Shown here: positions 16,773 to 24,691 of the stretch, one piece after another
Layout: every line of letters begins with the position of its first letter
How positions within the stretch are numbered: the stretch's first letter is position 1
Assembly: GCA_050733935.1 (NCBI GenBank)
Contig: JBOHUC010000099.1
Location: 1-30,381 of the forward strand
Length of the DNA: 30,381 bases
Reading direction: 5' to 3'
Origin: JBOHUC01 sp050733935
Lineage (GTDB): Bacteria; Eisenbacteria; RBG-16-71-46; DASYSL01
The notes under the pieces: generated by a model
Told to the model about the DNA's origin: nothing
What the model saw: the letters and a program-made list of their open reading frames with translations, nothing else
Database searches by the model: none
Made by a program: the position numbers and the translations under genes

Positions 16773-17552
16773 ATGACCGAGAACCGAACCGACGCGGTCC
16801 GCCTCGAGGTCAAGGCCGGCGCGGCGCACGTCACGATCGATCGCCCGCCGCTCAACGTCCTCGACATTCCGACGAATCGAGCTCTCGCTTCGACGTTGCG
16901 ATCGCTTCGCGCGCGCGACGACGTGAAAGTCGTCGTGCTGGCGGGTGCGGGAACGCGTGCGTTCTCGGCGGGAGTCGAGGTTCGCGATCACACGCCGGAG
17001 CGGATCGAAGACATGCTCGATGCATTCCATGACGTGTTCGCGGCGCTCGCCAATCTCAATCGGCTCACGGTGGCGGCGGTGCGCGGGCTTGCGCTCGGCG
17101 GTGGATGCGAGCTGGTCGCGTTCTGCGACGTCACGATCGCCGAAGAATCGGCGGTTTTCGGCCTGCCCGAGATCAAGCTCGGCTGTTTTCCGCCGGTCGC
17201 GGCCGTGCTGCTCCCGCACCTCGTCGGGCGGAAGCATGCCGCCGAGTTGATTCTCTCGGGAGAGCCGATCGGGGCGAAGGAAGCGTTCGAGATCGGGCTC
17301 GTGACGAAGCTCGTTCCCGACGGCGCGCTCGAGCGGGAGCTTCCGGGCTATCTCGCGCGCTTCACCGAGAAGAGCGCGGCCGTGCTTCAGCTCACGTACG
17401 AGACGCTCCGGGCGGACTGGCCGCTGGATTTCTTCGAAGCGCTCAAGCAGGTCGAGCGTGTGTACGTGGACCAGCTCATGGAATCGGTGGACGCGCGCGA
17501 GGGGATCGAAGCCTGGATCGAAAAGCGCGCCCCCCAGTGGAAGAACCGCTAA
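16773..17552 (+). CDS. Enoyl-CoA hydratase/isomerase family, dienoyl-CoA-hydratase-like
   Basis: A 259-residue crotonase-fold enzyme. The oxyanion-hole segments are AFSAGVEV (63-70) and GLALGGGCELVAFCD. The two catalytic acids of hydratases are present as Glu113 (GGGCE) and Glu133 (LPEIKLG). The stretch FSAGVEVRDHTPERIEDMLDAFH closely recalls cyclohexa-1,5-diene-1-carbonyl-CoA hydratases (Dch) of benzoyl-CoA degradation, rather than fatty-acid hydratases. That is recollection, not an alignment. Its position opposite a BoxB-like oxygenase fits an aromatic acyl-CoA pathway. The ATG at 16773 begins the family N-terminus; no Shine-Dalgarno is apparent, which fits special leader control at 16642-16724. 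Confidence 0.85.
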   Translation: MTENRTDAVRLEVKAGAAHVTIDRPPLNVLDIPTNRALASTLRSLRARDDVKVVVLAGAGTRAFSAGVEVRDHTPERIEDMLDAFHDVFAALANLNRLTVAAVRGLALGGGCELVAFCDVTIAEESAVFGLPEIKLGCFPPVAAVLLPHLVGRKHAAELILSGEPIGAKEAFEIGLVTKLVPDGALERELPGYLARFTEKSAAVLQLTYETLRADWPLDFFEALKQVERVYVDQLMESVDAREGIEAWIEKRAPQWKNR

Positions 17553-17558
17553 ACCGCC

Positions 17559-18665
17559 CTACGGCGTATCCACCCAGAGCATTCCCGCGGGGAGCGGCGG
17601 GACGGGAATCCGGCCGCTCACCGTATTCGTCTCGAGATCGATGATCGAAATCTCGTCGTCGCGCGTCGAACCGACATAGGCGTACCGCCCGTTCGGATCG
17701 ACCGCGATCCCGAGCGGATAGCCCGCGACCGGAATGTTGGCAATCCGCGCCCGGCTCATCCGCTCGAACACGGCGACCGCCGACTCCCCCGCATTGACGA
17801 CCAGCGCCTTCCGACCGTCGCGCGTGAACGCGATCCGCACCGGCCCCCGCCCGGACGAGAGGATCGCCTGAACGGCGAGCGTGTACGGATCGAGCACCGA
17901 GACCGTCCCATCGTCACGATTGGCCACCCAGAGTGTGAAGCCCTCGGGATCGAACACGACCGCCTCGGGTCCGTTCCCGACCTGAACTTCAGTGATCGAA
18001 TCGCTCGTGAGATCGATCACGTGAAGGAGCGGGAGCACCCCGTTCGTGACGTAGAGCTGCGTTTCGGTTTCGTTGAGGGCGATCATGTGGGGCAGGCCGC
18101 GCGGAATCTGGTACGTGCGGCCGATCGTGCGCGACAGCAGGTTCACCTCGACGACCGTGCGCCGCTCCTCACAGGCGGCGTACAGATAGACGCCGGTCCG
18201 CGACACCGCGAGCCCGTGCACCCGGCCGTATGGATAGAGGTCGATGCGCGAGATCTCGCTTCGCCCGTCGACCGAGATCACGCTGATCGAGCCCATCCCG
18301 AAGCGGTCGCCGCTCGCGTTCGAGACGTAGACCTCGCTGCCGTTCGAAGCGATCACGATCTCTCGCGGATCCCAGCCGGTGATCGCCCGCGCGTACACGC
18401 GGCGCACGTCGGGATCGACGAAGAAGACCGCGTTCTCGCCGTCGCTCGCGACGAGAAGGAACCCGCGGCCGCGCGCCGGCTCGTGCGGCTTCGACTCCAT
18501 GAGGTCGCGCACCCAGCCGCTCGTCGTGTCCGTGCCCGCGCTGTCGCCGCTCGCTCCGGACGCGCCGCCGCCGGGATAAGCGCCCGGACGCACCGCCTGC
18601 GAGCCGCCGCTCGGCGCGCATCCGGTCACACAAAGGAACAGCATCCAGGCCGCGATCGTACGCAT
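17559..18665 (-). CDS. YVTN-type beta-propeller lipoprotein
   Basis: A 368-residue surface or periplasmic protein. The N-terminus is a lipoprotein signal with lipobox VTGC (Cys16), followed by a low-complexity Gly/Ala/Ser linker (about 17-50). The rest is a seven-bladed YVTN/NHL-like propeller, with repeated blades such as GSEVYVSNASGDR, ETQLYVTNGVLPLLHVIDL, GFTLWVANRDDGTVSVLDP and NGRYAYVGSTRDDEISIIDL. Such propellers bind proteins or small ligands; no active site can be named. I start at ATG 18665, directly before the signal peptide. A TATACT -10 only eight bases upstream suggests a leaderless message. The gene converges on the hydratase (six bases between stops). Confidence 0.85.
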   Translation of the reverse strand: MRTIAAWMLFLCVTGCAPSGGSQAVRPGAYPGGGASGASGDSAGTDTTSGWVRDLMESKPHEPARGRGFLLVASDGENAVFFVDPDVRRVYARAITGWDPREIVIASNGSEVYVSNASGDRFGMGSISVISVDGRSEISRIDLYPYGRVHGLAVSRTGVYLYAACEERRTVVEVNLLSRTIGRTYQIPRGLPHMIALNETETQLYVTNGVLPLLHVIDLTSDSITEVQVGNGPEAVVFDPEGFTLWVANRDDGTVSVLDPYTLAVQAILSSGRGPVRIAFTRDGRKALVVNAGESAVAVFERMSRARIANIPVAGYPLGIAVDPNGRYAYVGSTRDDEISIIDLETNTVSGRIPVPPLPAGMLWVDTP

Positions 18666-18673
18666 CGGGGCAA

Positions 18674-18701
18674 AGTATAGTGCACGACCGCCCGCAGTCG
18701 A
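18674..18701 (-). promoter_or_regulatory. Probable sigma-70-type promoter for a leaderless lipoprotein gene
   Basis: Reading leftward, TCGACT (18701-18696) and TATACT (18679-18674) are separated by 16 bases, a good match to bacterial -35 and -10 boxes. The -10 ends eight bases before the lipoprotein ATG (18665), so transcription would begin at or within a few bases of the start codon. No Shine-Dalgarno lies in those eight bases (TTGCCCCG). Confidence 0.5.
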
Positions 18702-18775
18702 GTAGAGTCGGCCCCGCCCGCACGAGGGACTCAAGTCGGGCATCGAACCGGACGATGATCACAAGGAGGAGTGGA

Positions 18776-18973
18776 GTGCGCCGCTACGAGCTGCAGCTGT
18801 GGGAGCCGGACAAGGGCGGCTGGCGCACGGTACTCACGGCGGCGACGACCGGAGAGCTCAACCGGACGGCCCGCACGCTTCGCTGGCAAACCCAGAAACC
18901 CGTTCGTCTCGTCGGACCGGAGGGCATCGTGCCCGTTCCCGCCGAAGAGGACGAACTGGCGAGCCGGGGGTAA
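18776..18973 (+). CDS. Small conserved-looking protein, 65 residues, unknown
   Basis: A short soluble protein starting at GTG (MRRYELQLWEPDKGGWRTVL), with an AAGGAGGA ribosome site (18763-18770) five bases upstream. The sequence predicts an alternating strand-helix-strand order: RRYELQLWE, then GELNRTARTLRWQ, then KPVRLVGPEGIV and an acidic tail. I do not recognise a family. It diverges from the lipoprotein gene and is followed after only three bases by the next small gene. An ATG at 18755 in the same frame would lie before the ribosome site and is unlikely. Confidence 0.6.
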   Translation: MRRYELQLWEPDKGGWRTVLTAATTGELNRTARTLRWQTQKPVRLVGPEGIVPVPAEEDELASRG

Positions 18974-18976
18974 CCT

Positions 18977-19159
18977 GTGTCCGGAATCACCGAGTTCTTC
19001 CGCGCACTGTGGCACGAGATCGTCATCGTGTGGGCCCTGCTGATGGACTTCCTGCTGTCCATCTTCGAGCCCCAGTCGGGATGGCAGCCGAAGGTCATCT
19101 TCGGCGCAGTCCTGCTCGTCATCATCTACATGATCGCGAAGCGCGGGACCAAGTCCTAG
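18977..19159 (+). CDS. Small single-pass membrane protein, 60 residues
   Basis: A 60-residue protein starting at GTG, with GGGGG at about six bases upstream. It has an N-terminal hydrophobic amphipathic helix (EFFRALWHEIVIVWALLMDFLLSIFEP) and a clear membrane helix near the C-terminus (VIFGAVLLVIIYMIA), ending in a basic tail (KRGTKS). It could cross the membrane twice as a hairpin. No function is known to me. It starts three bases after the previous small gene, so the two are one operon. Confidence 0.6.
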   Translation: MSGITEFFRALWHEIVIVWALLMDFLLSIFEPQSGWQPKVIFGAVLLVIIYMIAKRGTKS

Positions 19160-19169
19160 AAGCTCCGAC

Positions 19170-20066
19170 TCAATTCGCGCGCTCGCCGAGCGCGACGAGA
19201 CCGACGCCGGCGAGGATCAGCACCGCCCCGAGCGCCTGCGACACGGTCAATCCCTCTCCCAGCCACCACGCCGACGAGCCGATCGCGATGATCGGCTCGA
19301 GCAGCGCCACGATTCCCACACGCGATGCGTCGAGGCGCGCAAGTCCCGCGTAGAAACACGCGAAGGGGAGAAGCGCCGAGCCGAGCGCGATCCCAAGAAA
19401 GAGTCCCCACTCCGCAGGCCCGTATCCGGCACTCGCAATGCGGGACGGCGGCACGAAGATCATCCAGAAGAGCCCCGCGACCAAAAACCCGTAGAACAGC
19501 ACGGTCCAGTGCGGCAGGCGTGCGACCACGCGCTTCGCGTCGATGATGTAGAACGCGAAGAATCCGGCGGATGCGAGGCCGAGCGCCACGCCGAGGGGAT
19601 TCGCGCGCGCGACCGCCGCTCCGTCGGCGAGCACGAGGAGCCCCGTGCCGAGCGTCGCAAGGGTCAGAGCCACGATCCGCAGGGGCGACGGCTTCGTACG
19701 CGTCGAGATCGCCTCGTACGCGACGACGAGCGCGGGCGCCAGGTACTGGAGCAGGATCGCAAGCCCGACTCCCACGAGTCCGACGTTCGAGTAATAGGTT
19801 CCCTGGATGGCGGCGATGCCGAAGAGCCCGAGCACGACGAGCGGCCGGACGTCCGCGCGCGTGATGCGGAACAGGTCGCGGCGGAAGAGCACGAACGCAG
19901 TCGCGAGCAGGACGACCGAGATCATGAGCCGAAGCTCGACGACCACGATCGGCGGAATGTCCTGCTTCATCGCCCAGCGGGCGACGGTGGCGCTCGTGCC
20001 CCACAGGACGGTCGAGGCGACGATGAGAAGGAGGCCGAGGCGCGTCGAGCCCGAGGACGGGCTCAT
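19170..20066 (-). CDS. EamA/DMT-family transporter
   Basis: A 298-residue inner-membrane protein with ten hydrophobic helices arranged as two EamA repeats. Repeat one begins LGLLLIVASTVLWGTSATVARWAM; repeat two begins ALGLASAGFFAFYIIDAKRV and ends IVALLEPIIAIGSSAWWLGEGLTVSQALGAVLILAGV, the typical DMT closing motif. These carriers export amino acids, nucleotides or other small metabolites; the substrate is unknown. Its ATG overlaps the SGNH hydrolase stop (ATGA at 20063-20066), placing it last in the ligase-FadL-SGNH unit. A seven-bp hairpin (19178-19184 with 19188-19194) lies in its last codons but lacks a T-run. Confidence 0.9.
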   Translation of the reverse strand: MSPSSGSTRLGLLLIVASTVLWGTSATVARWAMKQDIPPIVVVELRLMISVVLLATAFVLFRRDLFRITRADVRPLVVLGLFGIAAIQGTYYSNVGLVGVGLAILLQYLAPALVVAYEAISTRTKPSPLRIVALTLATLGTGLLVLADGAAVARANPLGVALGLASAGFFAFYIIDAKRVVARLPHWTVLFYGFLVAGLFWMIFVPPSRIASAGYGPAEWGLFLGIALGSALLPFACFYAGLARLDASRVGIVALLEPIIAIGSSAWWLGEGLTVSQALGAVLILAGVGLVALGERAN

Positions 20067-21337
20067 TCACGCGCGGCGGCGAGGAGCGCGGGCTCCACGA
20101 TGCCGCGAAGGTCGACGTCGGGGATCGTCGCCCCGAACTTCGAGTTGATGGCGCGGATGAATTCGTTCGCGAGGAGCGCGTAACCGAGCGACGACGGGTG
20201 GACGCCGTCGAGCGAGAAGAGTCCCCCGCTCACGAAGTCGAACGAATAGGTCGTCCCCCCGAGCTCGAGCCCGTTCTCGCGGAGATTCTCGAACAACGCG
20301 AATTCGTCGGCGAGTGCGGCGCCGCGCGCGGTCGCGAGGGCCGCGATGATCACGTTGTACGCACGCACGGCGTCGTCGATCTGAGTGCGCTCATCGGGCG
20401 TGATCACGAGGTCGTCGGGCAGCGGGCGGCCGGGCGTGAGCCCCACGCCGGCCGCGATCGAGTCCTGCGCGGTCAGGATGACGAGCGAGCCGTCCGGCAA
20501 ATCTCCCGAGGCGTCCTTGAGTCGCACGAACACGACGCTGTTTCCGATCGGCACCGGAAAGTCGATCGGAATCGTGGTCGCGAACGGAATGTCGGTCACG
20601 CTCGGGATGTTCGCGAGCGCGAGTTTTGCGTTCGGGGCACGAGTCGCGATCGAGTCGAGGAGCTGCGTGTAGAGCGTCTGGAAGATGGCCGGTGGAACGA
20701 TGAACGACGGATCGGCGAGGAGAACGCCGCCCACGACATCGTTCACGCCGAGCTCGACCGTGATGAACGTGGGGTTCTGGTTGAGCGCCTGCGTGATCAT
20801 CGGGCCCTGGCCCTGGAGCACGATGTCGAAGTAGTTCGACGGCGGATTGCCGCTGGTCTTCGCGAGGGCATCGGCGACGAGCGCTCCCGAGATCCCGAGG
20901 TTGTGGTAGCCGTTCGCGGGCCGCGGCGTCGTGGGCGCCGTCGGGGGCGTCCCGGGCCTCGGCTGAATGACCGGAAGCGGTCCGACGGGTCCCGGAACGA
21001 AGCCCGTGAGCTCGAGCACACCAATGCCGGGGGCGAAGTTCGAGATTCCGGGATCGGCGACGAGCGGCTGCACGAAGTTGCCGCCGTTCGCACCGGTCTG
21101 ACGCGCGAGCTGCGACGGAAACGACTGCACCTGGAAGTCCTCGACCAGGCCCGCGTTCTGGATCCCCATCGAGATGCTCGTGCCGATCGCGACGTAGCGC
21201 GAGAAATCGGCCGAGCCGGTCGTCGTGGCGGGCTGGATCGGATCGAGGCTCGAGCAGCCGGCGGCGAGCGCGATCGCAAGGACGAGCGCGGCCGTGCGCC
21301 TGGCCACCTGCACGCGTGAGTTGCGGTCTTGGTTCAT
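20063..21337 (-). CDS. SGNH/GDSL hydrolase lipoprotein
   Basis: A 424-residue predicted lipoprotein: basic N-terminus, hydrophobic core, and lipobox LAAGC with Cys28. The hydrolase fold follows: block I is AIGTSIS with Ser54 as nucleophile, a Thr replacing the Asp of the usual GDS. Block III is ELGVNDV (Asn), and block V is LDGVHPSSLGY (the Asp and His of the triad). A proline-rich insert (VPGPVGPLPVIQPRPG) lies near residues 115-145. It probably cleaves esters or lipids at the cell surface or in the periplasm. ATG at 21337 follows GAGGAAG; a second ATG at 21367 overlaps the FadL stop and would add ten residues. Its neighbours suggest it feeds released fatty acids to FadL. Confidence 0.87.
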   Translation of the reverse strand: MNQDRNSRVQVARRTAALVLAIALAAGCSSLDPIQPATTTGSADFSRYVAIGTSISMGIQNAGLVEDFQVQSFPSQLARQTGANGGNFVQPLVADPGISNFAPGIGVLELTGFVPGPVGPLPVIQPRPGTPPTAPTTPRPANGYHNLGISGALVADALAKTSGNPPSNYFDIVLQGQGPMITQALNQNPTFITVELGVNDVVGGVLLADPSFIVPPAIFQTLYTQLLDSIATRAPNAKLALANIPSVTDIPFATTIPIDFPVPIGNSVVFVRLKDASGDLPDGSLVILTAQDSIAAGVGLTPGRPLPDDLVITPDERTQIDDAVRAYNVIIAALATARGAALADEFALFENLRENGLELGGTTYSFDFVSGGLFSLDGVHPSSLGYALLANEFIRAINSKFGATIPDVDLRGIVEPALLAAARE

Positions 21338-21363
21338 GGCGGGCTTCCTCTTCCCTTCCGCGC

Positions 21364-22692
21364 TCATCGGAAGTTCATGCCGACGCTGAATCCCGCAACC
21401 AGCGTGTTCGGCGAGTACGTGCCGTTGTAGTTGTCGCGATTGACCCCTTCGGTCGAGCGATCCGGGATGATGAGCCCGAGAACGAACAGGTCCACCGTGT
21501 CGATGAACGAGCCCTTGTCGCCGGTCCGCCATCCCGCGCCGGCCGAGATCCCGTGCCGGTCGCCGTCCGGAAGAAGCGGGCCCACGCTTTCCGTGGGCTG
21601 CGGCGATTCGTCGAAGTAGTAACCGAGCCGGAACGCCCAGGGGGACGTCCCGCCCGCGCGATACTCGCCGCCGGCCCGGATGTTGAACACGTCGTTCCAC
21701 GACTGGTCGACCACGATGTTGTTCGCGGGCGTCTGATCGAACTTCACTTCGAGCCGGTCGAACGAGCTCCACCACGTGTAACCGAAGTCCGCTTCGAGCG
21801 TGATGGAGGTGCCCGGCTTGAACGCAAACGCGAACACGCCCTGCGCGGGGAAAGCGACACTCGTCGCGACCGTCTGATCCGGCGGGAAGCTCGCGGCCAC
21901 GATGGCGTCGAACGTTGGATTCCCGGTGGGACGCTGCGTGAAGCTCGCCGGGCCCGAGTAGTCGATGTCGACTTCGCTTCGGTACGTGATCCCGAACTTC
22001 GCGCGCTCGGCGGGCCACCACTGGAGGCCCGCGTTGAAGCCGATGCCGGTTCCGGCTTCGCTCTCGAGGACGACGTCGCCGATGTCTTCGGTGCGATTGT
22101 CGAGGGGATTGAACGCCGAAAGGTGGCGGCGCAGCTCGACGTGGCTCAGGACGACCGAAACTCCCGCGCCGATCTGGAGCTCCGGCGTCGGCGCCCACGC
22201 TGCTGTCGGGACGAAGTAGAACGGCGTGATGCGCGACTTGGTCGAGATGTATTTCCCGGTGTACGTGTCCGGCTCGTCCCACACGACTTCGAGCCCGTAC
22301 GGGCTGTACACGCCGATGCCGGCGGCCCATTTCTTCGAGATGCCCTGAGCGTAGTACGCGGCGACCGGTGGGAAGTACTTGGTCTCCGTCTCTTCCGTCA
22401 CGCCGAAGCCGGGATACGGGGCCACGCCCGCGAAGTCGATCTCGTAGCGGATGATGTTGGGAGAGATGAGGAGCTCGTGATCGTCGAGATGAGCGAGCCC
22501 GGCGGGGTTGAAGAAGATGGCCGACGGATCGTCGGCCTGCGCCGCGAACGCTCCTGCCATTCCGAGCGCCCGGGCCCCCTGCTCGTACAGGCTGAACCCC
22601 GCGCCGAACACAGGCGTCGCGCTCGCCACTGCGAGTGCGAGGGGCGCGCCGACGATGCCGGCGAGAACGCCGCTCCTCTCATGCCGTCTCAC
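21364..22692 (-). CDS. FadL/OmpP1/TodX-family outer-membrane channel
   Basis: A 442-residue outer-membrane protein of the FadL type, which lets hydrophobic molecules (fatty acids, alkylaromatics) cross the outer membrane. After a signal peptide (cleavage near VFG-AGFSLYEQGARALG) comes the family N-terminus GFSLYEQGARALGMAGAFAAQADDPSAIFFNPAGLA, which forms the inner plug. Barrel strands follow (FGITYRSEVDIDYSGPA, WAFRLGYYFDESPQP). The end reads SVGMNFR rather than a bare Phe. I chose GTG at 22692, with GGAGG five bases upstream; it overlaps the ligase stop by 14 bp. Tight linkage to an acyl-CoA ligase supports a fatty-acid role. Confidence 0.92.
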   Translation of the reverse strand: MRRHERSGVLAGIVGAPLALAVASATPVFGAGFSLYEQGARALGMAGAFAAQADDPSAIFFNPAGLAHLDDHELLISPNIIRYEIDFAGVAPYPGFGVTEETETKYFPPVAAYYAQGISKKWAAGIGVYSPYGLEVVWDEPDTYTGKYISTKSRITPFYFVPTAAWAPTPELQIGAGVSVVLSHVELRRHLSAFNPLDNRTEDIGDVVLESEAGTGIGFNAGLQWWPAERAKFGITYRSEVDIDYSGPASFTQRPTGNPTFDAIVAASFPPDQTVATSVAFPAQGVFAFAFKPGTSITLEADFGYTWWSSFDRLEVKFDQTPANNIVVDQSWNDVFNIRAGGEYRAGGTSPWAFRLGYYFDESPQPTESVGPLLPDGDRHGISAGAGWRTGDKGSFIDTVDLFVLGLIIPDRSTEGVNRDNYNGTYSPNTLVAGFSVGMNFR

Positions 22693-24517
22693 GGATCCCT
22701 CCCGATCCCTGCTCCTGCCCGGCCTCCGCGGGATACATCGCATCGATGATCTCCGAGTACTTCTGATTCACGATCTTCCGCCGCACCTTGAGCGTCGGCG
22801 TGAGCTCTCCCGCCGCGATCGTGAACTCGGTATCGAGCAGCGTGAACTTCTTGACCTGCTCGAACTTCGCGAGCTCGCGCGTCGACTCCGCGATGCGGCC
22901 CTCGAACAGCTCGCGGACCGCGGGGTTCGCGCACAGGTCGGCGCGCGACTTGAAGCCCACACCCTTCAAACGCGCCCAGGCCTCGAGCTGGTCGAAATTG
23001 GGGACGAGGAGGGCGGTCACGAAGGGGCGCTTGTCGCCGATCAGGACGGCCTCCGCGATGAACTTGTCGAGTTTGAGCGCATTTTCGATCGGCTGGGGCG
23101 CGATGTTCTTGCCACCGGCCGTGACCAGGAGGTCCTTCTTTCGGTCGGTGATGACGAGGTGTCCGTCCTTGTCGAGGTGCCCGATGTCGCCGGTGTGGAA
23201 CCAACCGTCCTTGAGCGCGAGCTCCGTCTCGCCTGGCAGGTGGAAGTATCCCGCCATGACGCCCGGCCCGCGCGCGAGGATCTCGCCGTCCTCCGCGATC
23301 TTCACTTCGACATTTGCGATCGGAGGTCCGACCGTGCCCGGCTTGTTGCCGTCGGGACGATTCACGGCGATGACCGGGGAGGTCTCGGTGAGCCCGTAGC
23401 CCTCGAGCACGGGAAGCCCCGCGCCGATGAAGAACTCCGCGATCTCCGCACTCAGCGGCGCGCCGCCCGAGACGAAAAAGCGAAGCCTCCCGCCCACGCG
23501 CTCGCGCAGCTTGTGGTAGACGAGCCGGTCGAACAGGCCATGCTGGAGTTCGAGCAGGAACGGAACGGGCTTCCGGGCAGTCCTGTGGCGCGTCCATTCC
23601 CAGGCGACCCGGCGCGCGCGCAGGAAGATGTTCCGCTTGATGGCGGATCCCGCGAGTGCCGTGTCGAGCACGCGCCGGTAGATCTTCTCGAACAGGCGCG
23701 GAACCGCAAACACGATCGTGGGGCGCACTTCGAGCATGTTGGTAGCGAGCGTGTCCACGTTCTCGGCGTACGCGATGCTCACGCCGCGTGCCACCATCGT
23801 GAAGTGCCCCGCCATGCGCTCGAAGATGTGCGACAGCGGGAGCACCGAGAGCGAGATGTCCGTGGGCCCGATGTCGAAGTCGAGGAGCGCGTCCCGCACG
23901 TTCGAAACCAGGTTCGCGTGCGAGAGGACGACCCCCTTCGGAGGACCGGTCGTTCCCGACGTATAGATGAGGGTCGCAAGATCGTCCGGCCGGACGCCCC
24001 GGCCGAGCCGATCGGCAAGCCCCGGGTCCTTCTCGAGCGTGGCGGCGCCCGCGGCAAGGAAGTCGTCCCACGGGAAGACGTTCTCGAGGATTGCCCCGGC
24101 CGGCAGGTCCATCACGATCATGCTCTTGAGCGCCGGCAGCTCGCCCATGAGCGAGAGCACCTTCTCCATCTGCGTCGGGGTCGAGACGATCGCGAGTTTC
24201 GCCTCCGAGTCGGCCAGGATGTGGCGCGCCTGAGGGGCGGTGAGCGTCGCGTAGATCGGAACGGTCGCGGCCCCCGCGGTCAGGATCCCGAAGTCGGCGA
24301 TCGCCCACTCGAGACGATTCTCGGCGAGGAGCGCCACGCGATCGCCGGGCTGAATGCCGTGGAGGTTGAGGGCGGCGGCGAGGCGCTCGATGCGGGTTCT
24401 TGCTTCGACCGAGGAGACGTCGCGATACTCGTCGTCGACCTTGTGGCGGAACGCGTCGGGTTTGGCGTGCTTCTGGAAGGCGTCGCGGTACAGTTCGACC
24501 AGTGTGGTGACGGCCAT
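22679..24517 (-). CDS. Long-chain acyl-CoA synthetase (AMP-forming)
   Basis: A 612-residue adenylate-forming ligase that joins fatty acids to CoA, using ATP. Motifs in order: P-loop YTSGTTGPPKGV (185-196), PLSHIFER, the adenine-binding GYGLTET (373-379), HTGD (441-444) and GGKNIAP (468-474). A C-terminal catalytic-Lys region (TLKVRRK) is also present. The layout and length match the FadD15/FAA1-like branch (COG1022) rather than E. coli FadD. The ATG at 24517 has GGAGG six bases upstream. It heads a leftward unit with FadL, SGNH hydrolase and EamA transporter and diverges from the beta-oxidation genes across 174 bp. Confidence 0.95.
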   Translation of the reverse strand: MAVTTLVELYRDAFQKHAKPDAFRHKVDDEYRDVSSVEARTRIERLAAALNLHGIQPGDRVALLAENRLEWAIADFGILTAGAATVPIYATLTAPQARHILADSEAKLAIVSTPTQMEKVLSLMGELPALKSMIVMDLPAGAILENVFPWDDFLAAGAATLEKDPGLADRLGRGVRPDDLATLIYTSGTTGPPKGVVLSHANLVSNVRDALLDFDIGPTDISLSVLPLSHIFERMAGHFTMVARGVSIAYAENVDTLATNMLEVRPTIVFAVPRLFEKIYRRVLDTALAGSAIKRNIFLRARRVAWEWTRHRTARKPVPFLLELQHGLFDRLVYHKLRERVGGRLRFFVSGGAPLSAEIAEFFIGAGLPVLEGYGLTETSPVIAVNRPDGNKPGTVGPPIANVEVKIAEDGEILARGPGVMAGYFHLPGETELALKDGWFHTGDIGHLDKDGHLVITDRKKDLLVTAGGKNIAPQPIENALKLDKFIAEAVLIGDKRPFVTALLVPNFDQLEAWARLKGVGFKSRADLCANPAVRELFEGRIAESTRELAKFEQVKKFTLLDTEFTIAAGELTPTLKVRRKIVNQKYSEIIDAMYPAEAGQEQGSGGIRETA

Positions 24518-24589
24518 TCCGGACCTCCATGAGCGTGCGCGTGCGCACCTGCATCGGGGCGCAACTACCTTAGCGCATGTTCCGCGCTG

Positions 24590-24627
24590 CGCAAGTGGCT
24601 TGCGTGCGCCCTGTGCATGCCCGCAAG
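24590..24627. promoter_or_regulatory. CGCAAG half-sites in fad divergent promoter region
   Basis: The 174-bp gap between the ligase and TPR genes contains CGCAAG-TGG-CTTGCG (24590-24604), a perfect inverted repeat with six-bp arms. A third CGCAAG lies at 24622-24627, giving a second, wider pair with CTTGCG (24599-24604). Such arrays are usual for dimeric repressors controlling two divergent units. No regulator gene is in the window, and the sequence does not match the E. coli FadR site. A TTGACG hexamer (24632-24637) just beside it might be a -35 for the rightward unit, though no clear -10 follows. Confidence 0.4.
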
Positions 24628-24691
24628 GGCCTTGACGCCCCGGCGCGAGCGTGAAACGGTCGCATCGTCATAGGCCCTGGGAGACGACCGC

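Noticed and set aside
19178..19194. CGCGCTC-GCC-GAGCGCG hairpin as a terminator between 19159 and 19170
   Set aside because: It lies within the last codons of the EamA gene and no T-run follows on either strand; chance is likely in GC-rich DNA.
22508..24532. 674-codon open frame on the plus strand over the acyl-CoA ligase
   Set aside because: Asp/Arg/Glu-rich shadow typical of antisense frames in GC-rich genes; the ligase on the other strand has every expected motif.
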